Of a DNA stretch of 64,000 nt, positions 49,449-63,319 are shown in pieces. The DNA comes from Meloidogyne chitwoodi (Eukaryota; Nematoda; Chromadorea; Rhabditida; Meloidogynidae). A model generated the notes under the pieces. It was not told the DNA's origin. It saw nothing but the letters and a program-made list of their open reading frames with translations, and did not search any database. A program made the position numbers and the translations under genes. The stretch's first letter is position 1. Every line of letters begins with the position of its first letter. The stretch spans positions 1,054,001 to 1,118,000 of the forward strand of contig JACZZP010000003.1 in the NCBI GenBank assembly GCA_015183035.1. Direction: 5' to 3'.

Positions 49449-52400
49449 ATGAATATCATCCCGGTTTGTTCAATTAATTTCCAATCAGAATTTTTTCATC
49501 TTCATCAACAAAGACTACTATTTTCTAATTTATATCTGCTAAAATCAGTATCACTTCTATCATTTTATTGTTGGTTTATTATTTCATTAGCATCCGCAAC
49601 TGATAAACCAACGCTTTATGCACCGGGAGATAATGTTTTAGAGTTAGATATTAATACATTTAATAGAAGTGTTTATAATAAGGTATTACATAAAAATTTT
49701 TTTTCATTTCTTTTTATAGCCGATCGCATTTTTTGTGGAATTTTATTCTAGTTGGTGTGGTCACTGCATTGAGTATAAACCGTTATATGTTAAGATTGCA
49801 ACGTTAGTTTAATATTTTTATAATCATATATATTCGAGATATTTTTACATTTTGGATATATTAGTCGAGGGATTGCTAAAAATTTGAAAGGCTACTTGAC
49901 ACGTCTTATCTAACTGTGTCAAATTATATATATGCCTTTCTAGGGTTTTTTTGCCCTAAACTAAAATACAGCCGAAATTTTATAATACGTATAATATTTA
50001 GTGCAATGAGGAGATGGCGCAAAGTTGTGGTTGTTGCTGTACTCAATTGTGCAGATGAGATAAATGCTCCTGTTTGTCGAGAACATGCCATTGATGCATT
50101 TCCTTCGCTTAAAGTTTCTATTCTTATTTCTATATTTAATTATTGTTAATTATTTTTACTTTTGACCAGTGTAAGAAGCTCTTATGGGCACTTTCGTTTA
50201 TAAACATATATATTTATTCTTTCAGTATTTTCATGTCAATGCGAAAAATAAGGATGATTCAATTCACTTTAGTGATGATAAAAGAAATGTACTGCTTGTA
50301 ACTCAACGGATAAGCGAATTTGTAAAAGCTGATTTTGATAAAGGCCTTGCTCCTACTTCTTGGCCTAACTTGGAATTTAAGAGCGAGTTAGTTTTTTTTG
50401 TAATTAGTTTCCTTAACATTAGAACTCTTTTTTGGAAAATTGTATCATGATTTTTCCCACAAATTTCAGCACAAAAATGCTTATTGATATTTGGAGAGGC
50501 GTTGACGTTTCCGTCCACCTTTTAGCTATGATTGTAGATAAGGAACCAGCTCTGAATGCTTTCTCAGTAATTTTAAATTGAGTAAATTTTTCATATGTAT
50601 TTTAGCTAATGATAAATTATGCAAATGACAATCGTATCAATTTTACCTTGACTTCAGCTACACATCCAATTATTGCAAATTTAGGCGATATTAATATTCA
50701 GATGCCTGGATTGATTGTTTTTGAGAGGACTAGGAATGAACCTGTATTTATTTCAAGGTAATTTTTTGTATGTACAAAATAATTCTTTTTAGTAAATCCT
50801 ACGCATCTTGGCTTGAAATGCAAGAGAAAATAGATCAACTACTTGCACCCTATCTAACTGTAAGCCCACCTGAAATTCCTTTGGAAATATTTTTGGTATT
50901 TATATTTTTCCTTTTTAAAATTATTTTATTTTGAACGATACACCTGTTAATGAAGCAATTAAAAAAGAATCAACAGCAATTGAAGTGAATTGGAAACAGT
51001 TTGAAGTTCAATATCAGGATTTGATTGCCACAATGCACTACATGTTGAATGTTGAAGTTCCCAGAAATCCTGTTCTCGGAAATACAGAATTGCAAGCTTT
51101 AAAGGTATTCTCTTTCTAATTTTTCATATTTGTAACAATTTTCACTTAATTTTAGTCTTTTATTCATTTATTGCGAAGGCATGGCCCTGGTTCTGTTCCG
51201 GTTCGTCGCCTATTCTTTCGATTGGACAATTGGCTTCAGGCGCAACATCAGCCAGTCATTTCCACTGATAAGTATCTAACAAAGGTTGAACAGTTTCAGG
51301 TAAATTTTTTATTAATCTTCATATTTGTTAAATATTTTAATTTTGTTTTATAAAATATTATTTTCTATAATAGTCTGAACTTGGCCATCCCATACCTGTT
51401 AATGTTACTTATCTTGCTTGTCGTGGTTCAAAATCCCATCTTCGCGGTTACACATGTGGCCTCTGGACTATTTTACACATTTTATCTGTTAGAGCTTATA
51501 AGGAAAGAAAGGATGGTAATTATTTGTATATTAAATTATTTTTTCTTTCTTTCTTTTCTAGATCCTAAATTTGATCCAGCCAAAGAAGTACTTGAGCCAA
51601 TTCACCAATTTGTCGTACAATTTTTGAGCTGTGAAGTTTGCTCAAAGAATTTTGACAAAATGGCTAAGGAGGATGGACTTTTGAATGTACACAAACCTGG
51701 TATTAAATTATATATTACATTACTATTTTTTGATTAATTTGACATGTAATAAATAAGAAAACTTTTTATAATATTCTAATATATGAATCTAAAATTAACT
51801 TTATTTCGCAGAAGACGTTGTTATCTGGCTTTGGCGTGGTCATAATAAAGTAAATAAACGATTGAAAGGTGAGCCCAGTGAGGATCCAATGTTTCCGAAA
51901 CAGCAGTTTCCACCTAAAAGTGTTTGTTCTGATTGTAGAAGTTCCGATGGAACTTTTGATGAAGAAAAGGTTCTAAAATTATTGTTGAATTATTATACTG
52001 ATGTGAAAATTGATAAATACAAGGTTAAATTTTTTTTCAATTTATTAAGCTTCCGATACATATGATAATTTAGAATATATTTTTTAACCTCTCAAACTAA
52101 TTCTTTATCGATTTAGCAGGCTCCAGCTTACAGGATTACTGAAATTGCGAATGGTAAATTGGATAAAGTTGCAGAGCGTAGATTAAACCCGAAATTTGAT
52201 CCAATGGCTGGAAAGGTAATTAAATAAATTTAATTATTTAAAATAATTTTTTTAGATTGATAAGTTAGAAGAAATTGAGTCAAAAATGCGTGAAAAGGAG
52301 GATAAGATAATGGGCGATTGGAAACCTTTTGATGATGAACTCACGGGTAAAAAATAATATTTTTAAATTATTTTTATATTTTTTAAATTAAAATAGTTGT

Positions 52401-52536
52401 TTCTGACCGACACCTTTACCATTTCATTTGGTTGTCACTTATTGCTGTTGGACTAATAATATTTTACTTCCAATATCGTCGGAACAGATCAAAGTTTTGG
52501 AAAACGTTCTACTACTATAATGACTATAAAGTGTAG
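49449..52536 (+). CDS. Quiescin sulfhydryl oxidase (QSOX), membrane-anchored
   Basis: Flavoenzyme that makes disulfide bonds in secreted proteins in the Golgi or outside the cell. The hydrophobic signal lies about 30-50 residues in ([20 protein letters not shown]). The first thioredoxin domain has [20 protein letters not shown] with the CGHC redox pair, then [21 protein letters not shown] second, redox-inactive thioredoxin-like part follows. The ERV/ALR domain has [20 protein letters not shown] (flavin-proximal CGLW region) and [16 protein letters not shown]. It continues with [20 protein letters not shown] and SVCSDC. After a linker comes [20 protein letters not shown], a single membrane anchor, and a basic cytosolic tail. 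All expected CxxC motifs are present. The upstream hydrophilic 25 residues are unusual for a signal peptide, so the true start may differ. Confidence 0.93.
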
Positions 52537-53959
52537 GCGATAATTTTTTTAAATTGTATTAATGGACTTTTTTGGCTTTTTGTATTTTTATTGAAAATTA
52601 CTCTTGCAGTAAAAAAATTTCTAAAAATTCTCTGGACAAAAAAGCCATTCTTTTTAATAAAAATTAACCTTAATCAAAAAAATTTTTCTTTTTTCCTGTT
52701 TTATACGAAAAGCGATGTGATACATAAAAATTGTTAAATTTTAAATCATCTCTTATTCATATTTTTAACTACTTAATTATTTTATTATTAAGAATTTTAG
52801 ATATATTTTAAATTATTTGCAAAATTTTAATCAAAATTTTTATTATTGTTTTCTTATTTATCGTGATTGGCCATAAATTTAATATTTCTCAGCCCATATA
52901 TACAATTCAAAATGATATTTGAATATTTTTTAATATACTTAACTGAATATTTTGTATATCCAAACTTTATTTTAAATATTATTAATATATATTTAGTTTT
53001 CACCGCTTAACTTTTTTTATTCGTGCTTTTGTTGTTAATAATTGGAATTTAATACTTGTTTTCTTATTTATAAATAGAATAGAATAATTATTATATGAAT
53101 AAATTGTTTCTGTTATTTGTTTTTGTTTGAGCTTTAAATGTTCACATCGCTTTGATTTTTTAAGGATTTTATTTTTGGGATTTATTAATATTTTTTGTTT
53201 TTAGACTTCCTTGGCGTTTTAGATCATCAACTAATTCATTTAAGTACAGTGCTTAACTTTATTACTGAGAAAATAATAATTACCTATATTGATTGAGAAT
53301 ATTTTAATTAAAATATTTGACTAATTATTTCAATTATTACTAAAAAATTATGAAAGAAAAACTTCATTTTGATATAATTTTATACTAAATTTGTATGGGT
53401 ATGTATCTGTTTTTATACACTTCATTTTCATAATTTGTGATATAATAATAATCTTTAATTATTGTAAATTTAATATATTTTTTTCAAAAATTATAGATAA
53501 AATAAAATTTTTAATTAATTTATTTAAATAGTTCAAAATTTCATGAACATGTTATATTCTACATAATATTTGGAATAATTTTTTTTTATTAATTAAAAAA
53601 TATAAAATTAAAAAAGGCAATTTTCTTTAAAAATTTTAAAGAATTTTTGAGAAGGCGGAGATAAAAAAATAATAATGAAAATTAAGAATAATAAAATGAA
53701 TTAATAAAATAAAGGCAAAGAATTATAGAGATATAACACTAATTTAAATAAAAATATTTTTTTTAATAATTTTAAAAAGATATATAATTTAACAATAAGA
53801 GAATAGCTGTAATAATACAATATTATTTTAAATTTCATTATTTGTTGAAGAACATTGATTGATATTTTGTTTTGATTGTTGGTAATAATTAATTGATTTT
53901 ATTATAGAGATTGCTTTAAAATTAAAGAAAATAATTTTTATTTTTTGATAAAATTAAAA
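52537..53959. other. Convergent AT-rich intergenic region
   Basis: Space between the 3' ends of the QSOX and zinc-finger genes. Mostly A/T with no exon recognised on either strand; polyadenylation-like AATAAA words occur. Confidence 0.55.
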
Positions 53960-56832
53960 TCAAACATTAATAAAATGTTGTTGTTGATTTTCATTCAAAT
54001 TTGAATTAAATATTGAAGAATTATCAAATAAATTTTTTTGTTCATTATTTAATTGTTCTCTTCTACCTCCAAATTGTTGTTGATCTATTTTAAAATATTT
54101 TATAATTTAATTTAAATACTACCTATATTATTATAATTCTGTAAATTATTATAATTATTTGTAGAATTTGAAATAGAACAAATTGTTGTAGTAGAATTTA
54201 TTAAATTATTATTAGGTGAACAAAATATTCCTCCATAATCTATTGAATTTGAAGGAATTAATATTTGTTGTTGTTTATCTTCTACTATATTATTTATATT
54301 ATTATTATTTATTTGTTGTTGTGCAGATATCTCTGCGGCAGCTGCCAAAAAACGAACAGATGCTGAATCAAACTAAAAATATTTAAATTAATTAAATTAA
54401 TAATATAATAACCTGATAATTATTAAGTACAGTTGTTGCAACTGAATTATTTGTTGTTGCTAATGAATTATTAAATGACATTTGATTAGGAATAAATTGA
54501 TCAATAACACCGGTTGATGAATTAATGTTTGACTATTTTATATTAAAAATAAATAAATAATTATTAAAAAAAAGAATATAATAATTATTTTAAAATTTAC
54601 AATTAAATTATTATCATTATTAGAAGAAGAAGAAATTGAATTAATATCAAATCCAAGAAAATTATTTGAATGTTTTAATGTTGATATTTGATCAAAATTA
54701 TTATTATTATTTCCTATTAATTGAAAATCTAAAAGAGAAGAAGAAGATCCTCCTCCATTATTATTTAATATATCTAAAGGAAAATGATTTTGTTGTTGTT
54801 GAATATTAATTAATTGTTGTTCATTATTATTATTAGAAATAAAATAATTATTATTTGAATTAATTAATTGTTGTTGTTGTTGTAAAAGTAATAATTGTTG
54901 TTGTTGATCTGTATTATTTAATTCAATACCATATTGTAAACGAAATAATTCTAATCTTTAAATAAATTTAAATTAAATTAATTTATTAAATAAAACAAAC
55001 TCAGTATTATTATTTTTATTATTTTCTGAAATTATTAAATCATTATTATTATTATTATTATTTATTGTTGTTATTAATGGTTGAGGTCTTCTTAATAATG
55101 ATAATTTTGATGATGATGTTTCAATTAAATTATTTTGTAAAATTTCATTAGAAGAAGAATTTTGTTTTTCTATTAAATTTTCTTCATTTTTTATACAAAT
55201 TTGTTCTTTTCCTAAAAATTGATTAGAAAAATTTGTTGAAGGTTGTGAAAAAGAAGAAGATGAAGAAAATAAAGGTAAAGAAGATAATGTTGATATATTA
55301 TTATTATTTTCAATTATTTTTTGTGTTCTAATATTTTTTGAAGTTCTAGGAGGAGCTCTTTTTCGAGGTGTTCCTGCACATGTTAAAAAACGAGAAGAAT
55401 TATTTGATGTTGAAAGTAATGTTATTGTTGATGGATCTTTACCAGTTAATTCACTCTAGAGAGAGAGAGGAGAGAATTTTATTAATAAAAAATAAATAAA
55501 CAAATATTTAATTTAAAAATAAATAAAAACCATTTTCTTTTTAGCTGCCGTTGCATATGTTAACATATGTGTTGTATCTATATCACTAAATGAATTTTCT
55601 TGTAGTTCATTTTTTCGAAGATGCATTTCCCTTTTTTGTATTTTATTTAATTAATTAAAATATAAATAATTTACTTGTGACATTTTAAAGAATTTTTCCA
55701 TTTAAATTGCATCTTAAAAATAAATAAATATTATTTCAATTAAATAATATTTACATACATGACAAACAGTGCAAATAAAAGGTTTTGCATCACTATGTAT
55801 TCTTTTATGATTCCAAAGTGTAGAACGTCGATTAAAACGAGATTGACATACCTTTAAAAAATAATAAAAATTTAACAAAAAAACAAAAGGAAGTTTTAGT
55901 TATTTATTTTTGGTTTTTAAGTGAAATATAATATTTTAAATATATTAATTAATTAATTAAAATATATTTTCAAACATCGCATTGAAATGGTTTTTGGCCT
56001 GTATGTGAATTTTGATGTTCTTCTAATTCCATTTTAGATCCAAACCGAGATGAACATAATGAGCAAGGATAAGGCCTTTTTCGATCAGCAAAAGGTTTTG
56101 AAATAGAAGAAGAGGTAGAAGAAGAAGATGAGGAATGTTGATGATTACTTTATTATTTAAAAATAAATATATATTTAATTATATTTTTAAATTTATTTAT
56201 TAAAAAAATAATAAAAATTAAACAACGCTTTATTAATATTATTATTATTATTATAATGTTGTTGTTGTTGTTGTGAATGTTCAATAATTGAAGATGATGA
56301 AGGCATAGGATCAGCAGGTGCTGCAGAGGATGTTGTATTATCAGAATGATTATTACAACAAAAAAAGGAAGAAGTAGAAGCTCCAGAAATTTCTCCAGAA
56401 TTATTATTATTATTTTGTGAAGGCATTAAAAGTTGATGAAGTGGAGAAGAAAAGAAATTATTTGAAGAAGAAGAAGAAGCATTTACTGCTATAATTAATA
56501 TATTTTGTATATAATTAATTTATTAAAGATAATTAAATTAATATATATTTAAATTAATTAATAAAACCCTCTATTAAATTATTAGAATTACTAAATTCAT
56601 TAATAATATTTTGTTGTTGTTTTTCTTCAATTTTAGGTTCTTTAAATATTATTTTTTCTTCACCACAAATATTATTATAATTATTTAAATTATTATTATT
56701 AATTTCTGAATTATTAAAATTTAATAAATATCCTTCTCTTTCTTCATTATTAAAATTATTATTATTATTTAAATAATATGTTGTATTATTATTTGTTGTC
56801 GTTAAAGTAGATAAAGAATTATTTTGATTCAT
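53960..56832 (-). CDS. C2H2 zinc-finger transcription factor with Asn/Gln-rich flanks
   Basis: The N-terminal exons are dominated by Asn, Gln and Ser (MNQNNSLSTLTTTNNNTTYY and later long N runs). Three consecutive classical zinc fingers at about 55700-56130 read YPCSLCSSRFGSKMELEEHQ, then PFQCDVCQSRFNRRSTLWNH and KPFICTVCHMQFKWKNSLKC, with HTGQKPF and HSDAKPF linkers. After them come AKKKMSELTGKDP, a short basic segment TPRKRAPPRTSKN and a very long Asn/Gln/Ser-rich tail ending NENQQQHFINV. The fingers resemble those I associate with C. elegans PQM-1 and the SALL-like group, but this assignment is from memory and not firm. The gene reads through about eight exons without stops. Confidence 0.85.
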
Positions 56833-59800
56833 TTTTAAATATTTTTAATAAATTTTATTTTATTCATTTTCTAATATTTTTTAAATTTTTATTAAAATAA
56901 ATATTTATTTTTAAAATAATTTAAATATAAAAAAGGAAAATAATATTTTTATTAGCAATAAAAATAAATAAAAAAATAATGTTGGAAAAAACTAACAATA
57001 AGTTTGATTTTTGTTGTTTTTATTTAATAAAAATATAAAAGAATATTACAAATAAATAAAAAAGAAAAGGAAACAAATTATTTAAATTTAAAAATTATTT
57101 AAAAAAAAGAGAAAGACTGGAATTAATTAAAATATTTTTAATTAATTAATTTAAAAAAAGTAAAAAAAAATAAAACGAGAAAAGTTTTTTTGAATTATTT
57201 GAAAATAAACGGATGCCTTTTTAGAGAGTAATTTGCGCGTGCCTCGTCCAGCGATTGGTTAATTTTTTTATTTTATTGTGGCCATTGAATTAAAGAAAAT
57301 AAAAAAGAGAGGATGATGGATGATGCGGAGAGAAAAAAAATTTTTTTTTTTTTTGAGGGGGGTAGGGAAGGGTAAAAGAAGAAAAAAGAGGTTTAAGATT
57401 GTACGAATTGAAAATTAAAAGGGAAAAGGATGGGAAGAAAATAAGAAAAATGTGAACGTTTTTAAAAAAAAAAGAAAGAAAGAGATATACTTAAGGGTAT
57501 ATTATAACGGTATTATTATTTATATTATTTACTCTTTTTAAAAGAAGAAGGCGGAGATTAAAAAAAAATAAAATAATTTTTAAAAATGGCAACTACCAAT
57601 AAAATAATTTACGAAGAAATAATTAAAAAAAAAGATATAGTAAGAAAAAAATAAAATAATAAAAATATAAAAAAAAATAGTTTAAATATATTTGTATTAA
57701 AAAATGAAAAAAATAATATTTATTTTAAATTAAATATATTGATTTATAATTAAATGACATCACAAATTGACCAAAATGATTTAAATAAATAAATATATAT
57801 GAGTGTTTTAATAAATAAAATAATTTTTAAATACTTGATCGGTCAAAATAATTTATAAAAATAAAATAATTTTATTTTCTTCTTTTAGTAAATAATTCTA
57901 ATGAACAACTGTTGGGTATTTGAGGTTTGTTATTTTGTAAAGTTTAAAAGAAAAGAAGAAGAAGAATTGGCTATTTTTTATAAAATGGACAAAATGAAGG
58001 GAATAATATTTAGAAAAAAAAAATAAAATATTTTTAAAGCCACAAAATTTTAATTTAATAAATAGAAGGAATTAAAAATTAAAAAAATTAGATTATTTAA
58101 AAAATAGAATTTTAAATGAATTAAAATAAAGTTATTATTTTATTTAATTAATTAATTTATTAATTTATTTTAAAATATATTTATTTAAATAAATTAAAAT
58201 ATTTTCTCTTTTTTTATTATAAATAAATAAATATTTCACACATTAAAAGAACATATATTTCAATTAACTAATAAATATATTTATTTATTTATTTATTTTA
58301 TTTTCCGTTTATTTAATCAAAATAAATAAAATTAAATATCTAATAAAATACCAATTGCAACCTTTTCTTTTTTTTTTCTATTTTTATATTCATACATTGA
58401 TTTTAAATAAATAAATATATTTATTTTTTTAATTATTTTTTTTCTCCCGACTGTTCTCTCCCAACTATTTTTTTTTAATTTTAATTTTCCCCTTTTTACC
58501 CCTTTATCTGTCAATAAGATCTTTTTTCTCTTATTTTTCTATAAACCGCAAAATTGTGTTTTGTATTAAAGGAATAATTTTTTTTAAATTATTTTCTGAG
58601 AATTTTATTTAAAATAAAAATATATTATTTAACAGATAATATTATTGTATATTTAATTTAATTTAATTTAATTTAAATTAATTTTTATTTAAAAAAAATT
58701 AATTTATTTTTAAGGAAAAAAGGTTAAAGATTTAAATAATTTTATTAAAATATTTCTTAAAAATGCCAATTAATTATATTAAATAATAAAATAAAAAGTA
58801 ATAATTCAACAAAACACTTCTGTTGCCCAAATTAGTCTTCTTCTCAAATATAACTTGCTTATTATTATTTTATTTATTTATTTATTTATTTATTTCTCTT
58901 TTCCTTTTTCAACTAAAAATGACCGTAAATAACTTAGAACACAAAAATGTGCTTATTAATAAATTAAATATTATAAAAAATATATTTATATAAATGTCCA
59001 TATTATTTTTTTGAACGTTTGGGGCTGATGATGATTTACGACAACAAGAAAATAAGAATAAAAAAATAATTCTAAAAAAATGAAATGCCTTGGGGAGATA
59101 AAATAAATAAATAAATAAAATAATAATATTTTATTAAATTATTTAAATATTTAATTAATAATTTAATTTTTAAAAGAAAATTATTATTAAAAAATTAAGA
59201 AAAAAATACCGAAGATCACTAAAATAAAATATAAAAATATGAAAATATAATAATTTAATTAATTAATTAATTAATTATAAATATTTTAAATAAAAAAGTT
59301 TAAATTAAAAAAAATAAAATAGAGAAAGTAAATATATTTTTAAAGAAAAAGAATTAAATATTTGGCATTTTACAAAATATTAAAATAAAGCGGCAACTTA
59401 CAAAAAAATAAAAAAACTTTTTTTCAAATAAAATTTATGTTTTTTTGATTAAAAACATTTAAATATATTTAATAGTTGGCCTAATATTTAAACTTTTTAG
59501 AGAATAAATCTTTTAATTTATTTATAAAAAGCGGCTTTTTTATAAAAAAATATATTTATTTTTTTTGTTTAAAAAATTTATTAGTATTTTCGCGCATTTT
59601 TTTAATAAAAATTAAAAAAAAAATAATTTTCGACCTTTATTTAGAGTCTTGGCTAATTATTTTTAGAGAGAGAAATTATTATTTAAATAAATTAAATAAA
59701 TTTATAATTAATTAAAAACACTTTTTTAATTCTCATAAAATTATTTTAATATATTTAAAAAAAAATATTTTAGAAAATGTTCAGAATTTTTTTTGCGAAC

Positions 59801-61937
59801 GTGTAAATAAAAAAAGAAAAATATTTTTTACATTCACAAAGAAACACTAATTAAATAAATTTATTAAATTAAAAGGAAAAGCGCAAAAATAGAACAATGG
59901 ATGACCTTAAAATATATTTAATTTATTTATTTATTTGATCATTAAAATGTTAAAATAAATAATTTAATATTGGGGTGGTAATAAATAAATAAATAAATAA
60001 AAGAAGAGAAGAGAAGAGAACAAAAGAACTTGAAGACTAGGCCATACAAAAATTAAAAAATAATAATAAAATATTTATTTTAACAAAAAATAAAATTAAA
60101 AATAAATTTAAAAAAAAAAGAACGAAAAGAAATAAATAAAAATATAATTATTTTATTTTTCGGGGTTATTGGCCTTGCCCTGAGGGCAGTAAAGAGAAAA
60201 AATGAATTGAACACATTCTTTTCTTTTTATTTTTTTATTTTCATTGTTGTCCTAATTTAAACAATTTTTGACAAAAAATATTTTTTTTATGTTCTTCAGT
60301 TAAATACGTGTATGTAAATATATTAATAATAATATTTATAAAAAGAGCAAAACATTTAAATTAATTAAATAAAGAAATATAAGATATGATTTAATGAAAG
60401 TTAATTAATTAATTAATTAATTAAAAGAAAAAGAAATATTTTATAAATAATTTAATAAAAATAATTTGTCCAAATTTTTATTTATTTTTTCTTTTTTTAA
60501 TTATTATTTTTTCAAATTTTTATAAGTTTGTGCTCATCTAAACTTAAAAATCATCAGTCAGACATTTTTAACAATTAAATAATATTTATTTATTTATGTA
60601 AATATTAATTAAATATAATTGTAAAATAAAATAATTTAATTATTTTTATTTTAAAAATAAATAAAAAAAGAGGTTATTAATTATATTTTAATTTAATTTT
60701 TGTAAATAAATTAATTATTTAAATTAATTATTATTTTAATTTATTTAATTCTAAAATTTTAATTTTAAAAGCAAGAAAAGTCCGCAATTTTTTCTAAATA
60801 AAATTACGAGAATAATTAAACTGAAGAAGAAAGAAATACAAAAAAAGGAAAATGAAAAAAAAGAAAAAGACAGGTTAAAATAAAATAAACGGAAAGAATG
60901 ATTGAAGAAAAAAAAATAAAATAAAAATAATTTAATGGTGATTGATGTTAATGAAATATTAAATATTATTATTGGCCTTAAAACGTTTAATTATTATTTT
61001 AAAAATAAAATTAAAAAAAAAATATTAATAAATTAATTATTTAAATAAAAATAAATAAATATGTAAATATATGTTTTGTTTTGTTTTTTAATTAAGATAT
61101 ACAGTATACCATTAATTTTATTATTTAATTGCCACAATTGACTCAATTAATAAATTTGTTTTTCTTTTTTATATTTCCGATATTTTTAATTTTTTTGATT
61201 AAATCTCTATTTATTATTATTTCTTCTCAAAGTTTTATTATCTTTTTACATTTACCTATATTTTTATGAAAGAAAAATAAAACAAAAAAAAAATATTTAA
61301 TTAAAATTATTTAAAAATATTTATTTAATAAAATAAAATTATTTATTTTTGATATTAAAATTATATTAAAAACAATTTTATTAAAAAATTCGGTAAAAGA
61401 TTATAAAATATTTTTTCTTATATTTATTTTTGATTTTAAGTAATGAATATATTTTTTTTCTTTTCAATCAAAATTATTTTTAAATACTTTCTTTTTTTTT
61501 ATATTTTTAAATACATAAATCCTCATTATAAAAAACTAATCGGAAAAGAAAAAAAAAGAAAATCTCGACAGACCGACAAAATAATGAGAATATAGAAGAG
61601 TGACCTTAACTTTAAATTTACGTAATTTTTGGCACAAAATCAAATATTCTATATTTTTAAGACTTTAGTAAATAAATAAATAAATAAAAGCGGCAACTTT
61701 TTCTTTAATAAATAAATTATTTTACATATTTTCTGGACAGAATGGCATCTTTGAAAAATAAAAAAGAAAAAGTAAAAGTTGTGTTTCTTTTTTCTTTAGA
61801 TTAATAATAATAATTGTTGTAAAAAATAATAAATATATTTAATCAAAAAATATTTAAAAAATAATAATCAAAATGTTAATAAAAATTGACAAAATAATAA
61901 AAATAAATAAATTTAAAATATATATAAAAATATATTA
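56833..61937. other. 5.1-kb AT-rich intergenic region, probable promoter of the zinc-finger gene
   Basis: No gene recognised. Two islands break the A/T: 57225-57262 with TTGCGCGTGCCTCGTCCAGC followed by GATTGGTT (a CCAAT box on the other strand), and a G-run at 57355-57371 (GAGGGGGGTAGGGAAGGG). Both lie 400-540 bp upstream of the zinc-finger start. The rest contains A/T homopolymers and TTTA/AAAT microsatellites (for example 58867-58895, 59100-59120). Confidence 0.5.
57225..57262 (-). promoter_or_regulatory. Candidate CCAAT-box promoter patch for the zinc-finger gene
   Basis: A GC-rich patch (GCGCGTGCCTCGTCCAGCGA) ends in CGATTGGTT, the same ATTGG word seen in the usp-14/NDUFV3 promoter. It is about 400 bp upstream of the zinc-finger ATG in otherwise almost pure A/T. 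Role inferred. Confidence 0.35.
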
Positions 61938-62811
61938 CTAATAATTTACTATTTTCTTTTTTGAATTAATAATTTCAGAATTATTATCAATAAAATAAAC
62001 AGAACGATAATCTTTAATAAAAATTAATTTAATTAATTTTTATTAAAAAAACCTTCAGTATTAGAATTTTTAATTGAAATAATTTTCAAAAATTTAAATG
62101 TTCGTAGAACAATTAATTCTAGCCATAAAAGAAGAGAAATAATAAAAATTAATAAAAATAACCAAAGAATTAATAAACGAATAGAAACTATAAAATTAAA
62201 AAAAATAATAATTAAATTAAAAAAACAACCAGAAGCTAATTGTTTTTCTTCTAAAGTCATTTGATCAGCTATAGGACCTTTACATAAAATTGTATTAAAA
62301 ATAGGCCATTGAATGAGCATTTGTAAAATAATAAAAATATAATATAAAATTAAAATAATTGATATTATCTTTTTTTTAAATAAATAAATTAATTAATTAA
62401 TTAATTAAATACTTACATTTATTAAAAGAAAAGGTAAACAAAATATTGGTTTTTGTTTTTTAATAGCCAAAAATAAACAAATATTTATAAAAAATAAAAA
62501 TAAACAATTAATAAATTGAAATAAATAATTAATATTTAATAATAAAGGTAAATTAAATAAAAATAAAGGCAAAAAAGATAATAAAAGTCCAAAAATTGAA
62601 ATAATTTTAGTTGCTTCCTTAAATTAAATAAAATAAATTAATTAAATTAATTAATTACCATAACATGTAATTTAATTCCACAATATTTTTTCCAATTATT
62701 TAAATTATTTTCTTTAATATTTTTTTGTTTTTGTTTATCTTTTTTGTTAAAAAATAAAGTTGGAGAAGAATAAAATGGTGAAGATGAATAATTAAAAATT
62801 TCAGAAATCAT
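61938..62811 (-). CDS. Multi-pass membrane protein, nematode-type family, copy 1
   Basis: Four exons. The N-terminus is MISEIFNYSSSPFYSSPTLF, then a Lys-rich stretch and WKKYCGIKLHVM. Four hydrophobic helices follow: ATKIISIFGLLLSFLPLFLF; FQFINCLFLFFINICLFLAI; IISIILILYYIFIILQMLIQ; RLLILWLFLLIFIISLLLWL, with GCFFNLIIIFFNFI adding a further one. A loop between has WPIFNTILCKGPIADQMTLE. The last exon gives DYRSVYFIDNNSEIINSKKK. The segment CG-KLHV followed directly by a helix and the length of about 240 residues resemble nematode four-helix proteins of the LAPTM/DUF7027 sort. This assignment is tentative. It shares intron positions and HVx-(E/S)AT with the next gene. Confidence 0.7.
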
Positions 62812-63319
62812 AAAGAAAATTAATAAAATAATTTTTTAATAAAAAAGAACTAAAAAAAATATTATATTATTTTTAAATAATTTAAAAATATTTTTAAATA
62901 ATTTTATTAAAAATGCACTTTTAAATTGTAAATAATTTAAAAAAAAGGAAGAAAAGAAGAAGAAGAGAGAATATTATAGGTAATATTTAAAATTAAAATC
63001 AATTAATTATTGAGAAAGTGCCAGAGATGGAATAAATATATCCACGTATTATTTATTAAAAGAGAAGAGTAGAGAGAAGAAAAGTAAAAATTTAAAATAA
63101 AAATATTAAATTTAGTTTTAATTTTATATAATTTTAAAAATAAAGTTCTGTTTTTAATTTAATAATAAAATTTAAAAAATAATTTAATAAAACATTTTAC
63201 TTCCAAATATATAATTTAAAAAACTTTAATATTTCTTTAATGTGTAAAAAGTAAAGAAAAAGAAGCTTTTACAAAAATAAAAATAATATATTTTTTAAAT
63301 ATTAAAAAATATCTTTTTT
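62812..63319. other. AT-rich spacer between two paralogous membrane genes
   Basis: Nothing recognised apart from a GC-richer patch near 63010-63050 with AAAGTGCCAGAGATGG. Probably the promoter of copy 1. Confidence 0.5.

Noticed and set aside
54601..55300. Trinucleotide repeats read as an independent microsatellite cluster
   Set aside because: The ATT/TTG runs are in frame with the zinc-finger gene and encode its Asn/Gln tracts.
58332..58514. 60-codon minus-strand frame
   Set aside because: Lys/Ile/Asn-rich translation of A/T sequence, no supporting exon.
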